This document shows, piece by piece, positions 21,950-32,606 of a stretch of 64,000 nucleotides of DNA. Position 1 is the first letter of the stretch, and each line of letters starts with the position of its first letter. Position numbers and translations under genes: made by a program. Source of the DNA: Cenococcum geophilum 1.58. Taxonomy: Eukaryota > Ascomycota > Dothideomycetes > Gloniales > Gloniaceae. The stretch is from positions 1,054,001-1,118,000 of the forward strand of contig KV748188.1 of assembly GCA_001692895.1 (NCBI GenBank), given 5' to 3'. A model generated the notes under the pieces. The model saw nothing but the letters and a program-made list of their open reading frames with translations, did no database searches and was not told the origin of the DNA.

Positions 21950-24900
21950 TTAAGTAGTAAGATTAGCAGTTTAAAGCGCTAATAGATAGTAGAGTAACGC
22001 GAAACCATATCTTACTAGTAGTAGTTAAGAGAATAGGACTACCTTATAGATAAAAGGAGTAACCTTACCTATTAGTTACAATTTTAGGAGATCTAATAAC
22101 CTATAGAAAAGGGATTATTAATCTTAAAACAGAACCTATTTAGATAACTATTAAAGGAAGATAAATTAAGATATCTTTTAATATCCTACTATTAGGACGG
22201 GATGAGGTAGTATTAGGTATACCTTAGTTATAGGAATACAATCTAAGGATTAATTAGATTATAGGTTAGGTTAATATTAAAGATACTTAATGCCATAAGA
22301 TATAATAATAAGCTAAGTTAGTATAGTACTAAGTAGGAGTAATCTATAAAGAAATAAAAAAAGGACTAAGTTATATATTAAAGAGATACCATAAGTACGG
22401 TAAAAAACTATGGTTACTAGAAAGTAAAAAGCTGTTAGAATATATAGCATAGAACTATAAAATAGAGTTATAACTAGGAATAAGTCTAAAGTTCTTTTTA
22501 ATCTATAAGCTTACTAAAGAAAAAGGTAAAACGTTAAAAGAGTTTATCTAGAAAAATCTATAAAAGGGACATATTAGACCATTACAGTTATCAGCAAGTT
22601 ATCCAGTACTATTTATACTAAAGAAAAATAGTAAACTAAGGCTGTGTATTAACTATAGATAGTTAAATAGTATTACTAGAAAGGATAGGTATCCTTTACC
22701 CTTAATTAGCGAAATTTAAGATAGGATAGGCAATGCGTAAATTTTTACGAAGATAGATCTAAGATAGGCGTACTATTAGATTAGGATTAAGGAAGGCAAT
22801 AAATAGAAGGCAGTCTTTAGGTTAAAGGAAGGACTATATAAACTATTAGTTATATAATTTAGGCTTATAAACGCACTAGCAACGTTCTAGAAGCGTATTA
22901 ATAATATATTAGAAGAATACTTAGATAAATTTATTATGGTATATCTTAACAATATTATTATTTACTTAATAACTAAGGAAGAATACGGGGAATATATTAA
23001 ATGGGTTTTAAAGAGACTATAAGAAGAATAAATGCTAGTAGTAATTAAGAAATATAAGTTCTTCACTAGAAAGACCAATTTTATTAGATTTATTATTAAA
23101 CTAGGCTAACTTAATATAGATCTAAAGAAGATTAAGGCTATAGTAAATTAGTAGGAACTAGAGAATATTATATAGTTAAGATTGTTTCTAGGGTTTTATA
23201 ATTACTATAGAAGGTTTATAGCGCAGTAGTTAAAGAACATTAAGCCATTTACGCGGTTAATAAAGAAAGAAGAACTATAGGTATAGGGAAAGAAGTAAAG
23301 AGAACTTTTTAAAAAAGTTAAAGAGTTGTTTACCTAGGAGCCAGTTCTTAAGATCTATTAACTAGAACTAGAGATGGTTATAAAAATAAATATATTAGAC
23401 TATATACTAGGGGCGTGCTTTATATAAAGGTATTAAAATGGATAGCACCTAGTAGTATACTATAGTTAGAAGATAATACTACCAGAGTTAAACTATAATA
23501 TCTATAACAAGGAGTTGTTAGGTATAGTTATAGTATTAAAGAAATAGAGAGCATTCTTATAAGGTATAGAGAAACTATTTATAGTTAAGACGGATTATAA
23601 GAACCTAATAGGATTCCTAATAATAAAGGAACTTAATTAAAGATAGGTTAGATAGGCAGAGATACTTACAGAATACTATTTTAAGATTTAGTATACTAAA
23701 GGTACAGATAATATATAGGCAGATACTCTAAGCCGTAAAGCTAAACTATAAAATAAGGAAAAGCTATTAGGGGCTTTATTACAAAAAGATATAGACAGAT
23801 TAATTAGATACAATTATCTAAAAATTATAGTAACTTAAAAAGATAATAAACTAGAGAAAGTCTATAAGATACTAGAAAGCTTTTAGGTATAAAGAATTCT
23901 AAAGGTATAGCTAGAAGATCTACAGATAGATATATATAAAAATTAAGAAGCAAAGTATATCCTAAAAAGCATAGCAGAATAGTTTATAAAAGACTTCTAT
24001 AAGGGACTAACTTAAGGATACAATAGAGCTACGGGCTTAGTATTAAGACTTTAGGAAGAGTATATTATTAACGGAATTTAGAGAATAGCTAGAAAAGTTA
24101 TAAAGGAATATCTAGATTGCTAAAGGAATAAACTAATAAGGCATAAACTATATAGAGGGCTATAACCTATTAAAATACTAGAGAGACTATAGGAGGTTAT
24201 ATTATAGGACTTTATTATTAAGTTGCTAAAATTAAAAGATCCTATTATTAGATAAGATTATAACGTAATCTTAGTAATAATAGATAAGCTTATAAAGTAG
24301 GGATACTTTATAGCATATATAGAAGAAATCTTAGCGGAAGATATCGCTAAAATCTACGTTAAAGAAGTATTTATAAGACATAGAGTACTAAGCAAGATTA
24401 TATTGGATAGAGATTTAAGATTTATAGTAGTATTCTAGGAAGTATTCTTAGTAGAGTAAGGAGTTTAAGCAGCAGCTTTTACCGCATATTATCTATAGAC
24501 AGATAGCTAAATAAAAAGATTAAATTAGACGCTAGAGCAGTATCTAAGGCATTATATTAATTATATATAGAATAATTAGGTATCGCTATTACTAGTTATA
24601 TAGTTTGTATATAATATAACACCTTAAGAAGGAATAGGCATATTACTATTTAAGGCAAATTACGGATATAAGCTAAAAATATTATTATTACTATAATAAG
24701 CAAAGAAAACGAGTAGTATAGCTAAAAAGAGAATAAAGAATTTAATAAATCTTTATATAGACCTTATAGAATTAGTAAAGAAAGTATAAGAGAGAATAAA
24801 AAAGTACTATAATACTAAGAGATCTAAGGGACTAGATCTTAAGGAGGGAGATAAAGTATAGCTACTATATAAAAATTTTAAGAGTTAACGACTAAGTAAG

Positions 24901-25260
24901 AAGTTAGACTATGTTAGACTAAGACCTTTTAAAATTATATAGAGGATTTTACCGGTTATATTTAAGTTAAACCTACTAGCTAAAATAAAGATCTACCCTA
25001 TATAGTATATTATAATGCTAGAGCTAGTATATAGGAATATTAAGCCACCGGTTTATAAAGTAGATATATATAGAGGATAAAAAGAAGACAAATAGTAAGT
25101 TTTAAAGATCGTTAATTATAAGGATATTAACAACGAAACATAGTATAAGGTTAAGTGGATAGGCTATACTAAAACTACCTAGGAGCTACTAAAGAATTTA
25201 AAGAACGTTATAGGAAAGGTATAAAAGTATTAGAAGAGATTAGGTTAGGTAGCATTAATA
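21950..25260 (+). pseudogene. Gypsy 1 pol remnant with chromodomain
   Basis: Reverse transcriptase is recognisable at about 22615-22720 (KLRLCINYR, then YPLPL). The active-site box near 22940 reads YLNNIIIY where an active enzyme has YLDDIIIY; both catalytic Asp are Asn. RNase H follows near 23380 and an integrase region runs about 24000-24900. A chromodomain lies at about 25105-25215 (YKVKWIGYTKTT, a stop where Trp is expected, then ELLKNLKN). Chromodomains guide integration to heterochromatin. Inactive. Confidence 0.82.
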
Positions 25261-25988
25261 AAAAAGGATTATTAAAGAATAAGTTACCTAAGGGGGACCT
25301 AAGAAGAGCAGTTACCGAACTACTTAGATCTATTTCCTTCTCTATTAGAGGAGAATCCGTTCTTTTATTACCTAGTTCCTATAGACCTTATTTTATAAGT
25401 TTCTACTCCTTAAAATAAACCTTCTTACGCACCTTCTTAAGACGGATTAGTTAAGCGGACGCCGCTAGATAAGACTTAAGAGCCCATTACTAAGCATTAG
25501 TAGCCTCCTATTTAGCATCCTAAGATTAGTATAATTTAGCAAGAGTAATAGACAGTTTATTATCTAGCTGCGTAGCAGTAGATTAAACATAAAACCCTAA
25601 AATAAATTAATTAGGGAACTAGATAACTATTAAGAGTAATAGGTCGCGTATATTTAGTATTAGAAGTAAAGCGAACGTTATAGGACGAATAAATATTCGC
25701 TTTAGTATACTCTAAGTAAAAAAACGGTTATTACAAAGATGGGTTCGCTAATATAATATAAACTAACCCCTCTTTTAAACAGCAAGAATACGGAGACGGT
25801 ATAATCTCACTAAGAGATAATATTACAGTAATAGTGTGAGCATAACGAGCAGTTAAGGAAAAAGAAATTGCTTTAGGTATAATAAGCAATAATATTAACT
25901 AAATTAATTAGACGGATATTATACCTTTAATAAATAACTTAGAGATATTTTAAATCTTTAAGGACGAAAATAAAAAGGAGGGAGATGG

Positions 25989-26414
25989 TATTACGGACGC
26001 TTTAAGTATAATATTACGACTACTTAGAAAAGAGACGGAAGAAGCTAGTTAGTTAATATAGGCATAGTCTAGAATAGAGCCAATAGAACTATATAATAAG
26101 GAATAGTAACTAAGGTTATATAATATAATCTATATAATCTGTATAATCTATATAATCTATAATAGAGTAAATAGAGCACACGTATATTATATATAAGAAG
26201 GATTTTATAGGAGTACGGTTATATATTTAAGGACCCTTAGTCCCTACCTAGATAGTTCCTTCCNTATAGTAATTCTTAGAATATAATTAGAGTTAATCTA
26301 TTAGGCAACCACTCCACCAGTTATTATTACGTTGTTGACTTTTGTACTTGCATTTCCTACACACCTAGCCTAATAACGAGCCTATCGTAGTTCTTACTAC
26401 AAGGTTCCGTTACA
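25989..26414 (+). repeat. 3' LTR of Gypsy element 1
   Basis: It starts TATTACGGACGC (TG changed to TA) and ends GTTCCGTTACA, followed by the GGTTA duplication. One N at 26264. Confidence 0.9.
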
Positions 26415-26921
26415 GGTTACTTAATTATATTAGACGTCTCTATATACAGTTATATCTCTTCCTACACGCGTATTTAATTAAGTTGGGGTAGTAGACTTAC
26501 TTTAATTCTAGCTATACGGCGATTTAGTTATTAGGCATTAAAAATATTTAGTATATAAAGCTTTAAATTNNAATNNTAATCTACTATATNAGATCCTACG
26601 TANAGGGCTCTNTATTAAAGCTCTNCAGTCNAAATATATACTAGATTNGTGACCAATATAATCCTTAAGCCCAGCTTAAGTAGGGCGCCTCGGTCACTGT
26701 AGTAGATCCTTACCTAGCAGTAACCAAGGCGCCTTAATCTTACTACTACTTCTAAATTAAGCAAAAGCTCTATATAGGGGGGTCCCAGGAGGTCTCCCCC
26801 TGGAAAACCTTATCTCTATATATATTAATTAAAGTCTATATAATAAAGCTCTAAAATTGATTGGCTTATTACTTATAAACTCGGGTCAAAATTTACGTTG
26901 GGGGATCAACGTTCCGCATGT
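26415..26921 (-). repeat. Composite repeat copy 1, outer part, ending in the ACATGCGG terminus
   Basis: It is the reverse complement of 48704-49530 (apart from the MITE there and an indel of about 100 bp). It ends at 26921 with CCGCATGT followed by TA, the inverted form of the TA-ACATGCGG terminus also seen at 46299 and 48704. It contains CCCCCTGG/GGGGGG palindromic segments and AGAGCTTTA-type motifs. Many Ns (26570-26650) mark poor assembly. The rest of this copy is 16877-18455. Confidence 0.7.
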
Positions 26922-27355
26922 TATGCAGGTTCCACCGGACCGGACCGGATGATCGTGATTCTGCCGGATTATCGTGAACTTAGAACCACGGGCCAGGCCC
27001 CCTGCTGACGAAGGATGATTAAGACGGTAAGTGGTCGCACGGCATTTTGCAGGATCGGGCTCCTGATCTATAAAGATCGTCACTGTATTGTTGGCAGGGT
27101 TGAGAGGTTGAGAGGTTGTCCTCTAGCCAGGTATTTTTCGGGATTGTTCCCTAGATGCGTTGGTATGAAAGTTTGCTTTGGCATTTAGCCATGATTAGCT
27201 GCGTTTTATCCTAGACCCAATGTGCAGTCGGCCGAGGATCTTTAATCTCACTATCACCATGTGAGCATCGCCATGTATTTGCTTGCTTATCCAGAAGCAA
27301 ATAGATACTTCGACCAACTAAGCTTCATTCCCTTAACTGACTGATAGGCCCGCTA

Positions 27356-29254
27356 ATGCCTCTCGCTGTAAGGATGCAGTTCATAATGGATATGCAGGTG
27401 CAGTCGCTGAGTAATATATGCAGGAACATACTCCCTCCATGGATCTGGTTTCTGTTGAACTTTCTCGTCTCAATTTTTTCACTTGGTCTGTTGTTTTATA
27501 CTCACCACAAGCCTCCTTCCTGGAACATGTTAGTTTCAAATACCAAAATCCACGTTTTCCTGGTCAGCTTCGTAACCTTTGCTCGCCTGTATCTATGTGC
27601 CTCGATCAGTGAAACAGAATGGCAATCGTTAAATGCCACAATCAATGGCCACCTTCACAGAGGCACGCCTCTGTCACTGCCCTGTTTTTCCACCTATAAC
27701 GGCCATTCAGTCCAGCGCGATGCCGTAGCCTGCGTTGCAATCCAGACCAACTATACATTGAACACCTTCCGAAGTCCACAATTCGGCGCCTTCATGAACG
27801 GACAAGGCGAGATATGCCTCTCAAATGCTACGGATCAATGTCTCCTCGATAATACGAACCCCAACAACCCCATTGCCTACACCAATGTCTCTTGTAACCA
27901 AGGTAGCGTATCGCCATACTACGTCGAAATCCACTCAGCTGCGGACGTCTTGGCTACCTTTTCCTTTGCCAAGCGTACAGGAATCAGGCTTTCCGTGAAG
28001 AACAGCGGCCATGACTATATGGGCCGCAGTAGCCAGCGCGGCTCACTCGCTCTATGGACCCGCAAGCTCACTAATCTCTCCTATTCTTCGTCCTTTGTCC
28101 CCGCTGGCTGCTCCGCCAATGCCTCCACCCCAGCCATCACCACCGGTGCGGGCGCGAACTTTGACGACATCTACACCTTTGCGCACCGGCAGAACGTCAC
28201 ATTCATTGGCGGCTATGCAGCCACGATCGGTGCCTCTGGCGGCTGGGTTATGGGCGGCGGACACAGCATTCTCTCACCCGTATACGGGCTTGGTATAGAT
28301 CGTGTATTGGAGTTCACCATTATCACACCAGATGGCGTTCTCCGCACCGCCAATGCTTGCCAAAACCGTAATCTTTTCTGGGCGCTCCGAGGTGGAGGGG
28401 GTGGTACCTTTGGTGTTGTTCTTTCAAGCACACATAAAGTTGAGCCTGTGATGCCCCTCACCGCAGCATCCCTCTCCTTCCCCGCAACATCAGCAAATGT
28501 TCTCCCCTTTCTCTCCCTCCTTGTAAACGAGTCTCTCCGCTGGTCATCTGAAGGCTGGGGCGGTCATCTCGGCTCTCACAACCTCATCAACGTAACACCG
28601 CTGCTAAATCTCACCGAAGCCAAGCAGTCCCTCGCGGCCGTGGCCAATTACACCCTCGCCCACAATGGGACCGTAGTCATTGAATCCATGCCCGACTGGT
28701 ACTCCTTCTACACCAAATACGTGATCCCGAACACCGCTTCCGTAGGGACGACGCGCATCATCAGCTCGCGGCTGATCCCCACGGCGCTGTTTGCCTCCGC
28801 CGACGGCCGCGCACAGCTGCTCGACTACCTCGCGTACCTCCTCAATCAAGGCATCACGCCGTACATCCCTGTCGTGAACCCCGTGCTCGTACTACACGAG
28901 CCTAACGCTACGTCCGCGACGCCCGCTTGGCGTAACACCCTGTGGCACCTGGGCGGCGGCGTGGCGTGGGCGTGGAACTCGAGCGTCGCGGACCGGAAGG
29001 CTGGAGTGCAGCGGCTGGCGCAGCTGACCGAGCGTGCTGAGGCGCTGACGCCGGGGAGCGGGGCGTATGTAAACGAGGCGAATCCCTGGACGGAGGACTG
29101 GAAGGAGGCGTGGTGGGGTGGGAATTATGAGCGGTTGTTGGCGGTGAAGAAGAGGTATGATCCGGATGGCTTGCTGAAGTGTTGGCGGTGTGTCGGGTTT
29201 GAAGAGGAGGACGAGAAGGAAGAGCCGTTTGCTTGCCTTGGGCTGTTGGAGTAG
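27356..29254 (+). CDS. FAD-linked oxidase, BBE family (VAO/PCMH type)
   Basis: A single exon encodes up to 632 aa. The flavin domain contains the covalent-attachment His in VKNSGHDYMGRS (about residue 219), followed by GGYAATIGASGGWVMGGGHS. The C-terminal berberine-bridge block is near 575-615 (YERLLAVKKRYDP, then GLLKCWRC). The second attachment Cys of bicovalent members is replaced by Ala in GGYAAT, so FAD is probably held by His alone. Met58 (27527) gives 575 aa and a normal signal peptide (FLVSFVTFARLYLCAS); the longer start adds an extra hydrophobic segment (about 29-47) unusual for this secreted family. Substrates are varied (sugars, alkaloids, secondary metabolites) and unknown here. 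Confidence 0.9.
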   Translation: MPLAVRMQFIMDMQVQSLSNICRNILPPWIWFLLNFLVSIFSLGLLFYTHHKPPSWNMLVSNTKIHVFLVSFVTFARLYLCASISETEWQSLNATINGHLHRGTPLSLPCFSTYNGHSVQRDAVACVAIQTNYTLNTFRSPQFGAFMNGQGEICLSNATDQCLLDNTNPNNPIAYTNVSCNQGSVSPYYVEIHSAADVLATFSFAKRTGIRLSVKNSGHDYMGRSSQRGSLALWTRKLTNLSYSSSFVPAGCSANASTPAITTGAGANFDDIYTFAHRQNVTFIGGYAATIGASGGWVMGGGHSILSPVYGLGIDRVLEFTIITPDGVLRTANACQNRNLFWALRGGGGGTFGVVLSSTHKVEPVMPLTAASLSFPATSANVLPFLSLLVNESLRWSSEGWGGHLGSHNLINVTPLLNLTEAKQSLAAVANYTLAHNGTVVIESMPDWYSFYTKYVIPNTASVGTTRIISSRLIPTALFASADGRAQLLDYLAYLLNQGITPYIPVVNPVLVLHEPNATSATPAWRNTLWHLGGGVAWAWNSSVADRKAGVQRLAQLTERAEALTPGSGAYVNEANPWTEDWKEAWWGGNYERLLAVKKRYDPDGLLKCWRCVGFEEEDEKEEPFACLGLLE

Positions 29255-30922
29255 TTGAAGGGGTCAAAGCGTCCCCCCCGTGGCACACGTTAGTCTTGGA
29301 AGCAACTTTGTAGGTATATCTCTTGTTTACTTCTACAATGAAGTACAAGTGCACCTCCACCCTAGGCTAGTACCATCACCATGTCTTTCAAGAGATACCA
29401 TAAAATCACTAACAGGCCGCTTATATCGAAAGCCATCATTTAGCATGTGAAGATGTTTCCTAGCGATTTTCATTGTAGTAGGACTTGCTTATCTTGTGAA
29501 GGCATTTCTGTCTAAAACTAAGATAGAAGTGTTTCCTAGGATCGCTGCGAGCGTACTCGAAAGTCCTTTCGTCTTCGATTTTTCGTATTGATGTGGCTGT
29601 TCTAGAAATAACAACGTCCTAGCAACTTCATCCATGTTGTCGTTTCATGCCGATACGCTCAAATTCAAACCAATCGCTGACGCCCTGCAGCTCCCTTCGA
29701 GTTCATTACACTTCACTCCTCAGTGGGTACCTAGCTTCTGACGGTAACCTTAAGATCTGCCGCTCCTGCCGCTCCGTGCACCAATTGGCGAGCACGCGCA
29801 AACAACTCCCACACCTTTGGTAAAATTTATCATATACATGGAGTACCTGCCGCACGTCGCTGTAAATTGACCGACTGACGCGGAGAATGGACAACTGACG
29901 CGGGGTCCGTCGGGCTTGAAGTATTGCCCCGAGATGCTGAAGAACTTACAACAAGATAGTACCAACGACTTAAATTTAATCAATCCTCCCCATTGGCTTC
30001 AACAAATGGGCGAAGTGAGTCCAAGGGCGTCTTCGGAAGTTGTTTCGGGTTATGCCAGGTATTTATTTGGAGTGGGAAGGCAACATGCATGAAGATAAGC
30101 TGATGGATTTCTGCAGGCAGGGCCAATAGCATGGATTTTGGCCGTTTCTGTTGAAGGTTTGAGCTTACATGGACGTATTCGAAAACAGAGTAAGCGTAGA
30201 TACTGCCCTAAGTAACGATTCGTCTTCAAGCGAAGGGTCTTTTGGTTCCATAATTTGTTTGATCCCTTGAGGTTTATTCAGATCAGCAGAAGATGTGATT
30301 AAAACATTCGCTTTTCCCAAGAGCATTATTGATGTGGAAATGTACAAAGCTAGAAAACCTGGCGGGCGACGTAAAGAAGTGGGGGAGCTAAAATGTGGAA
30401 GATAGGAGATTCTTCTTTCATGTTACTCACTATGACAATGAGCGGTAAATAGTGAAGTGCGGGCTATGAAATTGCTCCTACTTTATTGAGCTCCGATGCT
30501 TTTTCCTTTGCTATGAGTACGTTTGAGTAAGGCTATATGTTAGGGGGGCGGTCGCTCGGGTGGTTGAAGTTCTACACTATACATCGCTGAGGTGCCTATT
30601 CGATTTTTCTGGCGCAGTTCTGCTCTCATGAATGGTTTCAGATACTTTTGAGAAGTATAAAGGCCTCCTGTATATCAAATTGTGAAGCACCTCAGACACT
30701 CATCACAAATCACAATGACATGTCAAGGACACGAGGAATAACTCTTTCCGCGGACGCTTTTCTCGGCGGTGTACGGGATGTTGCTTAGGTAGGACTTGGG
30801 GAGAGAATTGTGGTACTGAGGAGGCCTAACGAATCTATGAAGCGGATCGATAAGATTCGTAGCAATTATACATTAAATTGTTGGATTAAGCAAACCCAAT
30901 GGATCTTCTATGATCTTATCAT
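29255..30922. other. Intergenic region
   Basis: About 1.7 kb between the oxidase stop and the stop of the minus-strand PLP enzyme. Several short frames occur, none convincing. No repeat or RNA recognised. Confidence 0.5.
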
Positions 30923-32056
30923 TTATGGTACAGAATAGGAGCGACTGCCCTCAGTGGAAAACAGCACCACTATAGATTCAGAACCAAGCCCTAACTCGTG
31001 CGTTTCGCAAAGCCTTTTGAGTGCGCTCAAGGGCCCAGCGCCACAAGGGCCAGCCTGCACTCCAAGAGCATGGAGATACCGCACTGACTTATGGGATTCA
31101 GCATCCGATATGGCCATGCTCGCATCAATGCCATCACGCAAAATGGGCCAGGCAATAGAAGAGACAGTCCCGCAATTCATGCCGCACATGATAGTATCAC
31201 CTGTCTCTATAGAGATGATTCTCCCTGCTTCAAGACTGGATTTTAGGCAAGCAGCTGTCTCCGGCTCCACAGTTACAACAGTCGCGGATGGGGCTCTGCT
31301 TTTGTAATGCATAGCTACTGACTGCGCGAAGGAGCCCACCCCTACAGAGGCAATGGCGCATGTGGCTTGCTTGCCGGTTTGTTCTTGAACTTGCCGATCA
31401 GTCTCTGTAAGCATAGTGGAGTAGCCTTCAACTACCCACTACATATACTAGTCAGTGGCAACTCCTACGGTTCTCTTCGTAGGAACTCATACCTTAGGTA
31501 TTTCTTCATAACCAGGCCAGGATGTGTCCATCACTAGAAGGCCACTTGAAGTTTCCGCCTCTTTCCGAGCAGCTTTAACTGACTCATCGTAGTCTCCAGA
31601 TACAACTGACACTCTAGCACCTTCGCTAGCGATCTTCTCCTTCGTTGCTTGGTCCATATTATGTGGCACAAACACAATCGCAGGAATTCGTAAATACTTG
31701 GCCATTCGGGCCACTGCCCGGCCCCAATTACCATCAGTGCACGTCACCAGCGTGATGTCTCGAGTATTGGCGGAAACACTCAACTCGTCTAATGGGCACG
31801 TTTGTGGGAGCTCCACCTTGGCAGCGACAGCTCTGTAGACTGCCCAAGATGCTCCGAGGATTTTGAATGCAGGGAGGCCAAACCGAAAAGATTCATCTTT
31901 TACAAAGACGTGACCAAGTCCTAAGTCCCGCGCCAAGTCTGGCAAACTGACGAGTGGTGTGGAATTGTATTCTGGAAGACGACGATGAAACTCCTCCACT
32001 GCAGGGCTGGCGGATGAACCGCAAGTCCAAGTATTTGCAAAAGGATTCAGATACAT
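30923..32056 (-). CDS. Diaminopropionate ammonia-lyase-like PLP enzyme
   Basis: Two exons on the minus strand, 32056-31493 and 31438-30923 (intron 54 nt), give 359 aa. The acceptor was chosen because it joins EEIPK to WVVEGYSTM, as in bacterial enzymes (EEIPTWI, then GY). It is a fold-type II PLP protein: the Schiff-base Lys lies in SFRFGLPAFKILGAS (about residue 65), TDGNWGRAVA forms the substrate loop, and SVGVGSFAQSV is the phosphate-binding loop. The family degrades 2,3-diaminopropionate (and D-serine) to pyruvate and ammonia. A Met 25 codons upstream (32131) is possible, but MYLNPFAN aligns with the usual start. No catabolic partner is adjacent. Confidence 0.9.
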
Positions 32057-32606
32057 TTTGAGTTGCGATAAAATTGATTGCAGGAAAAAAATTATGGGAT
32101 TGTTTGAAAGAGTGGAGGGGTGACAAGACAAGATGTTAGTTTTCTCCTCAATCTAAACTCTAAAAATACACCCCACTCTTAGGGCAACACAATTCAACCA
32201 TTTAAGGAAGCATATTTAAGGGACTACTAGCGATAATGATAGTGCCTTAGTAAGGGAAATACATTACAATTGTACTCTGAACTGGAGAACAGTTATTATT
32301 CGGGTGGCCCAGAAGCTAGGACCAAGGTATGGGTTACTAAGTTACTACCATACAGTGAGAGCCTCAGATACATAGTCAGTATCTGAAGGATTTTGGTATC
32401 CCGGATGCCAAGCCCAGTTGGGTGGCTAGCGACGACTAGTGTGTTTACATTTACGATAGTCAACAAGGGCACGGACGATCATTTAACCTCGACTATCAAC
32501 AACCCGCCTCTACCTTTATCACACCAGGAAAGAGGTAGTGAAGTAAGGATTCTAGTTCAAATTTGTATTTTGGTTTTGGGTCTTTTCTTCTTTGATATTT
32601 TTCACT
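32057..32606. promoter_or_regulatory. Shared upstream region of divergent genes
   Basis: About 550 bp between the starts of the PLP enzyme (minus) and the checkpoint kinase (plus). It must hold both promoters. A pyrimidine-rich tract lies just before the kinase start. No specific site recognised. Confidence 0.4.

Larger units (their letters stand above)
18456..26414 (+). mobile_element. Full-length Ty3/Gypsy chromovirus, RIP-inactivated
   Basis: Two 426-bp LTRs (18456-18881 and 25989-26414) bound a 7.96-kb element flanked by GGTTA on both sides. The plus-strand order is gag with a zinc knuckle, protease region, reverse transcriptase, RNase H, integrase and a C-terminal chromodomain. The polypurine tract AAAAAGGAGGGAGATGG precedes the 3' LTR. 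TAG and TAA fill all frames, and the LTRs differ mainly by transitions. The related inverted copy near 49505-49530 lacks this insertion, confirming the boundaries. Assembly Ns occur near its 3' end. Confidence 0.93.

Noticed and set aside
27356..32056. A secondary-metabolite cluster around the FAD oxidase and PLP enzyme
   Set aside because: No synthase, transporter or regulator nearby; the following genes are cell-cycle and signalosome housekeeping genes.
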